Below are positions 42,430-54,174 of a stretch of DNA of 64,000 nt, one piece after another (within the stretch, counting starts at the first letter, position 1; every line of letters starts with the position of its first letter). The notes under the pieces were generated by a model, which did no database searches, was not told where the DNA came from, and worked only from the letters and a program-made list of their open reading frames with translations. Made by a program: the position numbers and the translations under genes. This DNA comes from Odontocerum albicorne (lineage: Eukaryota > Arthropoda > Insecta > Trichoptera > Odontoceridae): NCBI GenBank assembly GCA_949825065.1, contig OX463856.1, forward strand, positions 20,022,632-20,086,631, written 5' to 3'.

Positions 42430-43480
42430 ATCGTAAGTCAAAAAACATTTTTATTTGAAGAAATTAACAGCTGTGCAGATCTTAGCCGAGTTGTATAACG
42501 TTTACAATGTCTCTGCACTAGCGTTGAAGACTATTTCTGGATACATTAGCTAAAACGTGGCTTTATATGCATTGAAGATAAATCTCGCTCTGGATGCCCA
42601 ATTACGTCCACCTCGGAGGATCATAATTGAAAACATTAAAGGAATGGAAAACCACCGAGTGCTTGTGTGTGAGATTGCTAAGACTATAAGCATCTTGATT
42701 AAACGAGTACACAATATCCTACATGAATATTTGCATATGAAAAAGCTTGCTGTGCGATGGATGCCACGATTGTTAACTGTTGACCAAAAACGCACTCAAA
42801 AGGACATTTTAACGCAGTGTTTGCCGATGTTTAATCGCAATACGAAAGATTTTTTGCATCGATTCGTGATTGTACATACAATTTAAATTCTCCATCACAC
42901 ACCAGAGTTCAGAGTAAAAAAAATAGTGAAAGTTGTCGAAGCTGGCGAAGATCGTTTTGATGGCCACTGTTTTTAGAATTTCCTAAAAAATCCCCATGAA
43001 TGACTACATGGAAAAGGGCAAGAAAATAACGGAAGCCTATTATACAGCATTACTGAACTACTTGAAAGACGAATTGAAAGAAAATCGAACAATATTGATG
43101 TGCAAAAATAAACTTTTTTATCAGGATAACGCACAGTCCTCTAAATCGACCATCCTAACAGCAGAATTGCATGAATTAGGCTTCGAATTGTTGCCTCGTT
43201 CACCATGTTCCCCGGACTTAGCCCCGCGGGACTCTTCCTGTTCCCGAAATAAAAAAATGACTTATGTAGTGGGAATAAAATTTTCATCGAATCAAGATGT
43301 CATCGCCGCAGTTAACGACTATTCCGCAGAGTTTTATAAAACCTCTTTTAGGTGGGATGATAAAACTGGGAAACCGCTAAATCAAGCCTGAAGTCCTCAA
43401 AAGAGGAGTGAAAAATAAAATGTTTTTTTTTTTCAAAAAAATGTATCTTACTGGCTTCTCTAGATTTTTCAATGCACCGT
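42430..43480 (+). pseudogene. mariner element with near full-length transposase relic
   Basis: The transposase can be followed from the HTH (LTAVQILAELYNVYNVSALA) through HNILHEYLHMKKL and PRLLTVDQKRTQKD (ORF 42557-42886). It continues to the C-terminal half (ORF 42996-43391). There, YQDNAQSSKS holds the second catalytic Asp and SPDLAPRDSS the third. Exactly 34 residues separate them, the DD34D mariner spacing. The first Asp position is lost: FVIVHTI-stop stands where FVTVDETW is expected. Frameshifts and this change make it inactive. A clean pair of inverted repeats was not found. Confidence 0.85.
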
Positions 43481-44036
43481 CGTATATATGAACACTACAC
43501 ACACATAAATTGTTAAATATTAACTTACTATATTTGTATTTGTTCTAGCTTGAAAGTCCAATGCCTTAAAAAATACTATTTAATTATTGAAAATAGATTT
43601 TAATATACTCGTATATACTCGTATATATACCTGTTACTTAGCTTCACCATCAGTTTAACTTGGTCATTTGATGGTGAAACAGGTTTCGCTAATTACATTT
43701 AAAGAACATGGAATTATCAAAAGTATTTTTTTTTTAAATAAAGTTCTTTAAATTAAATTTCAACTGCATCGTAAGCAGAGATGACAAATTTACACAAAAT
43801 TTAATCCCTTCTTACCTTTCCTTTAGCTTATATTTCTTCTACGATCTCCCTCCGCATTTTTCTCGGCCAATTTATTCCTGCCTCTCCATTGATTTCTTAT
43901 GTATTTATTATGTAAGTCTTTTATAACTCCTTTTCTCAATGTAGCGAAAGAATCTCAATATTATTTTCTCAATTCTACTTATAACATCTCTTTTGAAAAA
44001 GAGATCTCATTTATCCGATAATTTATTTACTTATTG
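43481..44036. other. Unannotated DNA
   Basis: Two TACTCGTA octamers overlap a TA-rich run at 43606-43623. No gene. Confidence 0.4.
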
Positions 44037-44110
44037 AGACACTTTATTGTAAAGTATACAAATGATGAGTTTATATCTTCCAGCCTACCAGACAAGATTT
44101 ATAAAGATTC
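44037..44110 (-). mobile_element. SINE1 3' tail fragment
   Basis: The minus strand reads TCTTGTCTGGTAGGCTGGAA, GATATAAACTCATCATTTGT and ATACTTTACAATAAAG, a diverged SINE1/LINE-D-type tail. The overlapping 69-codon ORF is not a gene. Confidence 0.5.
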
Positions 44111-44936
44111 GTGCCTATTGCTGCGTGAAAGGTCACAAAGTGTTTTGAAAAAAAGGAAAGAAATACTTAAGGCACTAAAAAAATACAAAATATTTCTTAA
44201 TGTCACCAAAGACTGGGAAGAAGATGGAATATGGAAAAGATAAGAAAATATGGATTAACGAGAAACGCATTTTATCGTTGCAGATACTCGTAGATGCAAT
44301 ATTTTTAATGTCGTTCTTTAAGAAAACCTATGTGGATGAGCGTCTTAAGACAATTAGTAACTGGATGAGAGTCTTAAGACAGGCAGTAACTGGTTGCAGA
44401 GGTTATAGTATCAATTTAGTAACTTAAAAACACGTGACAATAAAGTCTTACAGAAAGTCATTACTTACTATAAATCCTTTACTACAAGATATTCTGCGTA
44501 AGTTACGCATTTATTCTGATCATATCTGTTTATCAATGCGCTAGTTTTGCTTTCATACATTAAAATATACAAGTACTTAGTGCTCTATTGACAAATATTC
44601 AAGTTGTAATGAATCAATTTTATCAAAGCTAGTTTGCATCTGTGTAAGTAATATTATTAAAGGGAAGTTTTATCCAAACGACCAAGTCGCATGTTTAATC
44701 CTTAAATATAATACAATACATTTATCGTGACTCAGTTAAACTTGAAAAGGCAGTTTAACATTGGGATATTATATTTCTTTTGTTGATTCCTTATTCAGTT
44801 GAACTTTAAAGAATTTAAGAAATCATGCGATGTTCTTAATAGTTTATCAGGAGTTGAGTCCTTTAAGAATTAAAAAAAGTTTATTTTAGCAAAATAAGTT
44901 TCTGATGATATTTTTCTAACATGGACAGCGCATCAA
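44111..44936. other. Unannotated AT-rich DNA
   Basis: No feature was recognised. Confidence 0.45.
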
Positions 44937-45021
44937 TTTGATGATGATTGTTGATTTTTTATTTTAATTTTAACAAAATCATGTTAAAATTAAAATAAAA
45001 ACATCAACAATCATCATCAAA
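44937..45021. repeat. Hairpin with ~40-bp stem, 6-nt loop
   Basis: TTTGATGATGATTGTTGATT... (44937-44985) pairs with its complement at 44992-45021 (ending CAACAATCATCATCAAA), with only a few mismatches or single-base offsets in the AT tract. No TSD or family was found. Confidence 0.88.
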
Positions 45022-45455
45022 TAGATGTTCACTGTGCTGGTATATCCCCGCGGTATCGCAGCTGGACAGGACGACATTGTTTTTTCCGCTATTGTAATTG
45101 TTGACATACCTTATCAGGACGAAAAAATAATTCTGCACATCCCAAAATACTACCATACAAAACCACTAAAAATAACATGATTTTCATACAGTCATCAATA
45201 AGGTATCCTAAAATATAACTTAGTCCATTCCTTCCAATGTCTCTAAATCAAATCTTGATCTTCGTTTGACCCCAGCAAATCTTTTTTTCAAGTAATTTTT
45301 TTTTTCTCAAATTTATATTCAAGCTAATAAATTGAGAGTACTATGTTGTCCGGGAAATTGTTTCGTATTTCTCAAATAGATGTATGTGGTTACGAAAAAT
45401 GTTTATTTAAATTAATAGTTTAGTTAATTTATTGGCTATTAAATTGCTTAAACTT
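45022..45455. other. Unannotated DNA
   Basis: Nothing recognised. Confidence 0.45.
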
Positions 45456-45459
45456 TTTT

Positions 45460-45760
45460 GACGTCATTTTGAAGATGGAACAAAATAAGTTGTTTTTTTT
45501 ACCGAAGAGATAAACTTATGACCCAAACAAAAAAAAATGTGTGCAATGTATGACGATGATGCAGGAAGTGATCGCGCTTGTCAAATATGGTTTAAAAACG
45601 GTTTCCACTCTTGAAGACCTATTCCCACTGATGACGATCAAATCAAGGCTTCCATCAAGAATAATCAGCGTTCTATGACACAAAATATTTCTTAGATACT
45701 AAACATATCAAAAACCAGCATCTACCAGCATTTGGTGCAATTTTGCATTAGAATTTCACC
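45460..45760 (+). pseudogene. mariner transposase relic (N-terminal part)
   Basis: Across frames: NVCNVYDDDAGSDRACQIWF at about 45537-45596, then RPIPTDDDQIKASIKNNQRS, then ILNISKTSIYQHL. This is the VC.VYGE.A.S...C..WF...RSGRP...DDDQIK.LIE.. pattern of the mariner helix-turn-helix region. The catalytic domain is absent. The sequence differs from the relics at 39060 and 42430, so it is a further subfamily. Confidence 0.7.
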
Positions 45761-46020
45761 TAAAAATGCAAAATTACTTTCCAAACATTTATTCTTGGTG
45801 CCAAGTTACCATGGAACATCTGAGCAATGCTTTGTTGACTCTAATTGAGTGCTAGAAGTGCCATCAGACTAGGTATAATGCTTTCAAATAAGTAATCTGT
45901 AAAAATATCTTCGCAAAAATGTTTTTATAAGTCCTTTTGAATCGTTTGACAGTTCAGGAGCAAAAACAGACCCAAAGTCAACATTACAATAATCATTAAT
46001 ATGATTTACCTTATAATAAT

Positions 46021-46290
46021 GTATTGAGTAGGGCAAAGAAGACGGGAAGAGCAAAAAAAATTTGCAGTGTAAATGTGATTGGACGTCGTGGTAGAAGAAC
46101 CAAGAAAATAGTGGTTGATCAAGTAAATGGTATTTTGAATGAAAAAAATATAAATACTAGAAATCATAGGACCTGTATGAGGTGTGTGGATGAGAAAGAT
46201 GTGCATTGCGATACCAAAGTTAAACAATCGACCTTTCTACCTACACTGACAGAGAAACAGCGTGATGGTATGTATGTTTTTAATATGTTT
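46021..46290 (+). pseudogene. LINE-A C-terminal relic, best-preserved
   Basis: The 104-codon frame from 46024 gives CSVNVIGRRGRRTKKIVVDQ, then VNGILNEKNINTRNHRTCMR and KQSTFLPTLTEKQRDGMYV. These match the GRRGRGRPRKTWLDQVNDIL, ...RRACMRRCM..EEAKDV and ..SALSAYPDRE parts of the family. The stretch ends in TGATGGTATGTATGTT. The ORF looks continuous only because little time or few indels have affected this short piece; the RT is missing. Confidence 0.75.
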
Positions 46291-46988
46291 ATTTTGTTAT
46301 TGTATGTTAAGTATACTGTACCATTCATTACTAAATGAATAAATATTGCAATCTTTTTAGAAAAATGTAGCTGATTTCATGTCAGTTTGGTTAATACTTG
46401 TTGAAAATTTTGTCTCTAAATTACACTCTTTAATTTGTTCAAATCTCCAGTTTTAATATTTTAAAGGATACCATAGGAATAAAAAAAGTTGGATAAACAT
46501 AATTTTTTAAATGGCTATTTATCCAAATTTCCACACAGTGAGCAACGTAAAATTGATATCGTTAATTAAGAATACCACTTACATTCTAGAAGCATAATCA
46601 CTGTAAGCTCTCACTATCGAAATTTGTGAAGCTTTATCAAACAGAATACTAATTTTATATCTTTGTTTCGTTAGAAACTATAAAGTTTCGTTACACTCTG
46701 TAAACAGAGGTAGACACATCTGTAATGATTCAAAAGAGGGTTGTAGCACATTTAGAAATTAATTAAGGAAAGCTGAAGATTTCTTTATCCATAGGTACGT
46801 TGAAATATAGAACACTTAGGGTGCATGCGTAATATAAAATAAAGTGTGGCTATTTTTCATTTGTGACGTGTTGTAACAATTGCTTATTTTGACTCTTTAA
46901 CTTAAAAAAGTGTAAATCTAACGTATTTGCAGCTTTAGTTTTAATTTTATGTATGATTTTTAATGTTCCTTTCAGTGATTAGATTATA
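46291..46988. other. Unannotated AT-rich DNA
   Basis: No feature was recognised. Confidence 0.45.
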
Positions 46989-46989
46989 A

Positions 46990-47190
46990 TTATTTATTTA
47001 TTTAACACTACATTGTAAAAACCATCTAGCTTGCTTATTACCAGGCGGCAATCTCGTTCAACCGACCAGACAAACGAAAATAAAGGAAGTTGCATTGCCG
47101 CAAAAAATATTCAAATGATTATTCCTTTTTGTAACAAGTTCCAGTCTCACTGCATGTACAGTAAAGGATAACATAAAAAAACAGTAAACT
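46990..47190 (-). mobile_element. LINE-D 3' end with internal deletion
   Basis: On the minus strand the tail (TTTGTCTGGTCGGTTGAACG, CGCCTGGTAATAAGC) is joined near 47125 directly to the coding-end segment (GAGACTGGAACTTGTTACAA). The ~200 bp of 3' UTR present between them at 28676-29044 is missing. Confidence 0.65.
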
Positions 47191-47808
47191 GAAAAAGCCA
47201 AAAAACATTTTCTGTTTGGGCGTAGAGCAATTTCATGCTCGGAGAGACGCTGAAAATTTCAATAGTGTATGTGAATTTAGCGTCTATTTCTCACGTTTAA
47301 CCAGTTTAGCGCCTTCTAGTATGAAGTTATATGATCGTACTTTCTCAGGTTATTTGTTCAACTGTTGCTTCGAACATCCAAATAACAGAAGTCTGCATAG
47401 TCCAAAATAGAAAATAACATAGATATAAATTAACCCTTGTGATAAAACGGTTGACTTAAGAAAATGAATTCCATAATTAGTCGACCAGCATACCTTTTAT
47501 CCTAAAAACTTTCCTTATAATGTAAAATGGATAATAATAAATAAAAATAAGAAACGAAATACCTAACTGAGCGTTCTCATCTAAGTCAGCACTGGGATAT
47601 TATTTTAAAGTAGATCTTCATAAAATTTCGGCATTCTGATAAGTGTAGTTACATTTGAAACATTATTAATTAATAAACTTTCTTATCATTTTCTCGAAAC
47701 TTTGCAAATAGCCGCATCACCCAATAAAAAGCAAAGTCCTACAGTGGGTGGGAAATACACATAGACTCATATAGATATATATAAAGTAAAAAAAAAAGTA
47801 TTTTTCAG
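47191..47808. other. Unannotated DNA upstream of an exon-like segment
   Basis: A 64-codon ORF (47216-47410) has no recognised motif. The rest is AT-rich. Confidence 0.35.
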
Positions 47809-47906
47809 CAGAATCCGTGCTGAGCCGAGCTAACCAGCCAAGTGATTTCCCCCGCGAACACAAATTCATTAGACGAGCTGCTCCTATTATGAGGAAACTT
47901 TTCTAA
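47809..47906 (+). other. Candidate terminal exon with poly(A) signal
   Basis: A TATTTTTCAG acceptor ends at 47808. It is followed by an open frame of 31 codons to TAA at 47904-47906 with balanced composition (AESVLSRANQPSDFPREHKF near the start, RRAAPIMRKLF at the end). A canonical AATAAA lies at 47924-47929, about 20 bp after the stop. The segment is the GC-richest stretch for more than 1 kb. No homologue is known to me, and the upstream exons would lie far away or outside the window. Chance cannot be excluded. Confidence 0.3.
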
Positions 47907-48107
47907 TTTCGTATCGCAAAAGCAATAAAACCTCTCGTTCTATTTATTTTGTATACCTAAAAACTTTTCCTGTTCTTATTTATAGTATTTATTTGTATGG
48001 ATTCTTTTCTTACTTCATTCGACGATGGGTGTATTTATTATGTTACGATATTTAAGTGTGAAGAATAACTAGTTGTCTGTGTTAAATTTCTAACATGTTG
48101 AATATAA

Positions 48108-48290
48108 CGATCTCTGTGGCATGGTAAGTAAAGTGGCTGTCTTCCAAATATTAAACAAAATTATCCAAGTCTGATTTTCACTTACGGCATTTTAAAAATC
48201 TTTCTTGAATTTGGAAGACATTGCCACAGTACAGTAAATTTACCAGGTTGTACTGTATACAACAAAAGTATAATATAGTAAGAGGTATGA
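48108..48290 (+). mobile_element. SINE1 copy, diverged
   Basis: Head CGATCTCTGTGGCATGGTAA, spacer AAGTCTGATTTTCACTTACG, tail TTTCTTGAATTTGGAAGACA and terminus CCAGGTTGTACTGTATACAA. The box B region is deleted. Confidence 0.65.
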
Positions 48291-50790
48291 GTATTCAAAG
48301 GTGTAAGTAAGGTTACCCAGTTATCGACCATACATTTCATTTAGGGATCACCTTAAGTAATAGCAATTAGTCCGCTATGTTTTATTATACACAATGCTAT
48401 ATAAAATGACATTTAAAATTTTACAACTTCGAAATTTTATATTTATTGGAAAAAATATTGTACATAATTCAATAAATAATGGGGATTTAAGGAAATAATG
48501 CGGGTAAAAAGAAAATACATAGATTAAGATGGAAAAAGGAGTATTTAGATGATTTAACCATGTAGAAAAAATAAATGGTGAAAATCAATAAAAAAACTGA
48601 AAAAATAAATCAGCAATTTGTTAACCAAATTGTATGTAGAAACAAGCCATTTTATCTGAATTAACCGATTTTAAGAAAACGGACCGTGATTGAAAACAAA
48701 GAGAATGATAACTTCAAAATATTTGCAGCGTTGTTATAGCATTTTGTGAAGTAGCATTTTTCTGAGTATAGGAAACACGAACGTGTTATATTAGTTTTCA
48801 AATTAAACAACACAAGAATCATAGAACTTGAAGCCATAAATGGTCAAGTCCAAAGATTTTTCTCATACTAATCTATAGTCAGTCATCAACAAGAATTAAA
48901 TGAGTCCTTAAGACGAATTATGTAATCATTCTGATATATCCAGCAGTCAATATACATATGATACACATACCTATTGTAAAAATAATTCCAAAAAAACTTT
49001 TACAGTTTTTATACCAAATACGTGGTATAAAATCTGTAAATAATTTAACGCAAAACCTCATATTTTTCTCGTTGCATTTACTTATTTTGCACAAACGCAC
49101 TTTTCTCTCCTTTTCCATCATTTTTTTTATCAAATAACCAAAATTATACTTGATATATAACTGAAAACATGTCATAAAGGTATAATTTCTAGACAGTCTT
49201 AGAAATAAATTATGTCGATAAAGATAAAGTATGTAAACAAGATTTACACGTAGAATTATCTGTAATTGTTAATGCCTTAAACTATAATATATTTGTAAGT
49301 AACCAAATAATTTGCGTTCAAAGTATACCTGAAAATGTGTGATGCATTGTAAAATAAGGAGGTGCACGATAAGTATAATAACTAACAATTTCCAAAAACC
49401 AAAACGACAAGAAGGCAAAATAACTCGTACTATAAAGTTTCCAATTTTTAACGCAATGTCAAAAAATATTTAATAAGTCGCGAGTATCCAGATTTCGCGT
49501 TATTTATGTGTATCAATTATGAAATTAGTGAATTGAAAAATGATAAATTTCTTGAATGTTAAATAAATTAAGAATATATTTAAAAAATAAATAAATGGAA
49601 AAAACAGCGATGCCAAAAAGTTTGAGTGGAATACAATATAGACCACGCGACTGTTGTAAGGCACATTTCGAAATTAAACCCGAAATCAGCCAAGCAGAAT
49701 AAAACAAATCATAGCCACATAGTAATAATTTTGTAGATATCCTATTTTGGCGAATAGCAAATTAACATGTCATAGCATGTTTGTCATGTAACATGCTTAA
49801 CATAACAGGCACCGGCGTGCTATTCCAAGTGATTACAAATCATAACACGGGATAATTGCCTTATCGGCTCATTTGCATGATGGACTGAGGGGAACAGAGA
49901 TAGGCCGATCCAAAGCTGATTGTTTAGCCGTTTGATAATCTCCCCGTTCCCTTGGCAAAGGGTTAATTTAAAATGACAACATATATTTTTAAAGAAAATC
50001 TGACAAGTATTATAATGATCGTCAATCTTAATATCGTATTTCTTGTCCTTGGTCGTGACCTCAATGCTGATGAGCATGACCGACAAATGGTTGAACATAT
50101 TCATATGGTTATCTTGGAAAATATAGTGCGGTGGTTTCCTATTGCCTTCCACACCGCAATATATTTTATGATTCAGAAATTTTATACATGTGTATATATT
50201 GGGAGCACTGCTGCCAATAGGTTATAGTACTAGATCCCAGATGAAATGTGCACTTGTGGATGTTAAGTCAGAGCAAGAGCGTTGTAGAAATGTTTTGAGA
50301 TATAATAATGTGCATAGGATTTGAAAGGCTTAATAGAGAAGAAAGGGAAAACATAAAAACAAAAATGACCAGCCTCTGTGCCCTGCACCAAGTTTATTCT
50401 GCGGGCCTACGCACTTTATGGGGTTTGGTCGCTATCCGTGAACTGATATTTACTTGAAGCCAAATATTATAAAGAGTTCAAGATATTAGCGGACCAGGGG
50501 CTAAGTGCCCGAGACTAGTCAGTACTGCTCTTAAGTTACTACTACTTAATATATCGCTGAACCCCTTCTCTTCCAGTGTTAGCAAATATTCTATATCCTG
50601 ATATAAGTCGTGAAAAAACTCTCCTTAAAATGTGGGAAAGGCTATATTTAATCGACCAACTTTCTATCATTCTAGAAATAAAAAAACCACCGCCACACAT
50701 TCCATTAACCTTTCTGAAAGACTGAGGAGCAAATCGAGACCAGGATTATCCAATAAATGTGGACCCGTCGGATGAAATAAGACGACGATA
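48291..50790. other. Long unannotated stretch
   Basis: 48520-48640 might be a heavily decayed LINE-A piece (AGATGGAAAAAGGAGTATTT in the place of RWFGHVE), but this is weak. ORFs at 48918-49175, 49820-50152 and 49973-50227 have no motif I recognise, and the last two overlap on opposite strands. A GC-richer unique patch lies at 50375-50540. Confidence 0.35.
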
Positions 50791-50798
50791 GTATAGAG

Positions 50799-52826
50799 CA
50801 TAGGTGGCCAACCTTTTCAGCAGCCGGGCCAGATTTTAGAAATGAGATTTCCTACCGGGCCATACAACAAAATTTATTTTATTATTCAAAGCAAACAATA
50901 AATATATTGTTTTTTTAAGAAGATATAACAAAAATGAGAATCAAACATATTTATTTGATTAGAGTTAGGCAATACAAAAAATAATAATAAAAAATAAACA
51001 AAATATAATAAATTTTAGTGAGACGTCTGATTTTGTTTGTCAGAACTAAGTACATCAATGTTGATAACGATTGATGTTGTTGCTACACGCAAACAGTTTT
51101 CCAAATGCTCATCAATGATTCGTGTTCTCATTTGAGATTTAATATGCTTCATTCGACTAAAAAGCTGTTCACACGTGTGTTTCCAAATAGCGAAATCATC
51201 GATAGAGAATGTTTGTAAAATGCAGGATATTTCTCCTTGTCCAAATATGTTTTGTAAAACTCTTCCAAACCAACCTGATTGAATTTCTCCTTTAACTGTG
51301 CATCACAACATATTTCACAATGTCCCATTTGTAAAATTCCTGGCAATAGATTCACGTCTACGGAGAATGACGTTGCAAATGCAGCAAAAAGCATACGATG
51401 CTTTTTTTAAATCTTGAAATCGGTTTTCAAATTCCAGGTTCAAGTCGGATATCAACGAAGCGTATTTATCCGCCGCCATTTGTGTGACGTCTGGCTGCAA
51501 TAACAATGTAGGAAAGTGAGTGAAGATTTTTGTCCTTAACTGTTGTTCCCAAAGCCCAAGTTTCATTTGGAATGCGGAAATAAGATCATACATGTTATTA
51601 ATTAGTCGATCTTTCCCTTGTAGACGAGTATTAACAACATTTAGGTGGCTAACTATATCGACCAGAAATGCAAAGTCGCTAACCCACTCCTTGTCTTCAA
51701 ATTCTGGGATACTTTTTGACTTGCTTGCGAAGAATGATTGTATTTCTTGCTTCAAATCAAACACTCTTTTCAACATTTTGGCACGGGTCAGCCATCTTAC
51801 TTCTGCATAAAATGTAACGTCATTATACTCTGAATCCAAAGACTTGAGAAACTCTTGGAACTGACGGTGATTCAACCCCTTCGACTTAATAAAGTTCACT
51901 GTTTTGTTGACCACCTTCATGACATGATCCATTTTAAGGGACTTGGAACATAAATTCTCCTGATGAATAATACAATGAAGTATTACCAATTTTGCAGGCC
52001 TCATTTTCAATCAATTTTACTAAACCTTCGTGTTTCCCAACCATTTCTGGAGCACCATCTGTTGTTAAGCCCGATAGGTTGTTGAGTTGTAACGAAAAGC
52101 GATTCAATGTCGATGTAACAGCTCCTAACAAATCTCGTGAGCAAGTAGTGTCCTTAAGTGGATACAGTGCCGCTAATTCTTCTATTTTGTTAAAATGGAC
52201 ATCAACGCCCCTGATAAAAATCGCCACTTGGGCGGTATCTGTTAGGTCTGTGCTTTCATCCCATGCTAGAGCAAAACATATGAACTTGGATGCTCGATTT
52301 TTCAAATTATCTTCAATATGTTTTCCAATGTCGTCCACACGTCTAGTAATAGTTTGACGAAACAGGCTTATTTTTGAGAAATCCGTTTTCTTTTCAGGGC
52401 ACAGAATTTCAACGACACTCTCCAAACATTCCTTAACCATTTCACCATCTGAATATGGCTTCGATTTTTTTTGCTAGTATCATGGTTACTGCATAACTAG
52501 CTTTTACATAGCATGTTGACTCTTGAGCCGCTCTAGTAAATATCCGACGTTGTGCAGAAAGTTTTATCTATCCACGCAAGATCGGCGTGCGCGCTTTTTA
52601 AAATCAGCTTAACGTTGTGATTGTTTGTTAACACGAATATACCATAGAAGAAATTGTCACGATAGTTGAATCAATGTGCTGAGATACTTACATATATGGG
52701 ATAGAATGTTCTTTTGGTGGTTTTATGTACACTAAAAGAAAAAAATGTGTGCATATGCTCCGCGGGCCACAAGTAGACACCCAGCGGGCCGCATGCGGCC
52801 CGCGGGCCGCGGGTTGGCCACCCTTG
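50799..52826 (-). mobile_element. hAT-1 element, 2,028-bp copy with TSD
   Basis: Terminal repeats are CATAGGTGGCCAACC (50799-50813) and GGTTGGCCACCCTTG (52812-52826). A perfect 8-bp TSD, GTATAGAG, flanks at 50791-50798 and 52827-52834. GC-rich subterminal sequence (GGCCGCATGCGGCCCGCGGG) lies at the right end. The element holds a minus-strand transposase pseudogene. It is the longer relative of the deleted copy at 10194-11128. Confidence 0.95.
51016..52640 (-). pseudogene. hAT transposase, multiply frameshifted
   Basis: The minus-strand order is: N-terminal KLILKSAHADLAW near 52600; ASYAVTMILAKKIEAIF near 52490; then ORF 52440-51934 (MVKECLESVVEILCPEKKTD, FALAWDESTDLTDTAQVAIF, GLTTDGAPEMVGKHEGL). 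Next comes ORF 52010-51315 (LHCIIHQENLCSKSLKMDHV, VRWLTRAKMLKRVFDLKQEI, FLVDIVSHLNVVNTRLQGKD) and finally the C-terminal ORF 51394-51149. The WDESTDLTD and TTDGAPEMV blocks are the catalytic-core landmarks of the SCAND3/GTF2IRD2-like hAT branch. Frame changes lie near 52450, 51975, 51395 and 51180. At the last, 4 bp are missing relative to the copy at 10.5 kb, which breaks the dimerisation motif. Confidence 0.9.
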
Positions 52827-52834
52827 GTATAGAG

Positions 52835-53202
52835 CATGACACTTGCGTTGATATACGTCTTACCTTTTCGATTGCCAAAATAAATCAAAGTATTTCAAAA
52901 CAATTAAATAATAAAAAGTCACTAAAATAAGTTCTTCAGTGTTTTCCTTGGCTAAACACGGTATAATAAATCACTCACTTCTTTTACTTCCGAGATGAAT
53001 CAAACCTACGCCACCCGTTTGCTTAGTGTGAATGCTAAACGAAAGACCACGACAGCCAAAGTTGTAGATACTTTTGAACGAACAAATCCAAATACACTAG
53101 ATATAAAATAAGCGTCTTACTGACTAGAAGACTTTGTCAAAAAACCGTAACTGTTTTAAAAAAAATATACAACTACGGTTAACTTCACGTATATCTGATA
53201 TA
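52835..53202. other. Unannotated DNA
   Basis: Nothing recognised. Confidence 0.45.
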
Positions 53203-53275
53203 TGTACTGATACTGATATGTACTGATACTGATATGTACTGATACTGATATGTACTGATACTGGTATATGTACTG
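53203..53275. repeat. 16-bp microsatellite-like array
   Basis: TATGTACTGATACTGA repeats four times, ending in a variant with GGTATATG. Confidence 0.9.
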
Positions 53276-54174
53276 ATGATAGTTTGATCCAGAAAATGCT
53301 GGAGTGGTAACCAATAACACAGAAAAAAAGTATTATATGTTGGCTTCTGGTGAGATGGTCGGGTGGCGTTTTCAAAGAAGCTAAAAGCAACTCACAGCAA
53401 TTTGACCATGATTGGAATGTACGAGTATATAAGAAATAGATGTGATGTCTATATCAAACACTAAAGTCAACAGGGATGTTGATAATGAAAGTATTGATGA
53501 ATATAACTTTCTTATTATTTACATATCTAACAAAATTGTCCAGAAAAAAATGAATAGAAATTAGCTGATTTGTTACGTTATTAGAAAACAGTACTCAATA
53601 TGGATTTATGCATAATTAATACAGTATATTCAAATTAATCTTGTTTGATGTGATAATTAGTCTGCTGCTGATCAATATACACCATTGGTTGTAAATTAAA
53701 TATTTTCAGTATGTTTATGATAATTTGGCACATTGTTATTATTTAGAGCAGAAACTCTTAACCTTTTTTCTCGACATGCACCCTAGAAATATTTATTTCT
53801 CAAGTCCTCATCATCGAAAAGGAAAAAGTAAAGAAAGACTCCTTACCGATTTTTCCGAAGCCTCGCCCCTATTTCAGAGTTATCAAAGTTTTATCTTTGG
53901 TCGTTTCATAACCATCATCATCTTGGTTGATTCCAGAGTTGGATATAGGCTTTCCATCTCCTCCCTCTTATCATGGGGACGTTGCTTTCAGGTGCTATAA
54001 TCCACTTTTACGTTGTCATTTAACCGTCTTGCTTTTTAGCACTTTTACCGAGCACTTGGTAGCCACTTAACTACTTTACAGGATCCTTGTAATCGGTGTA
54101 TTTGGCAATGTGTCCTATCCTGTTCCACTTTGATGCACAATCATCCTCGCTCGTTCACTTCATCTTTTTCTGCA
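53276..54174. other. Unannotated DNA
   Basis: No gene was recognised. The 91-codon ORF at 53725-54000 has no known motif. Confidence 0.4.

Noticed and set aside
43800..44010. Decayed LINE piece on the minus strand
   Set aside because: Isolated basic residues recall LINE-A, but no ordered set of motifs could be aligned.
49820..50227. ORFs of 110 (-) and 84 (+) codons
   Set aside because: Overlapping on opposite strands with no family signature; not supportable as genes.
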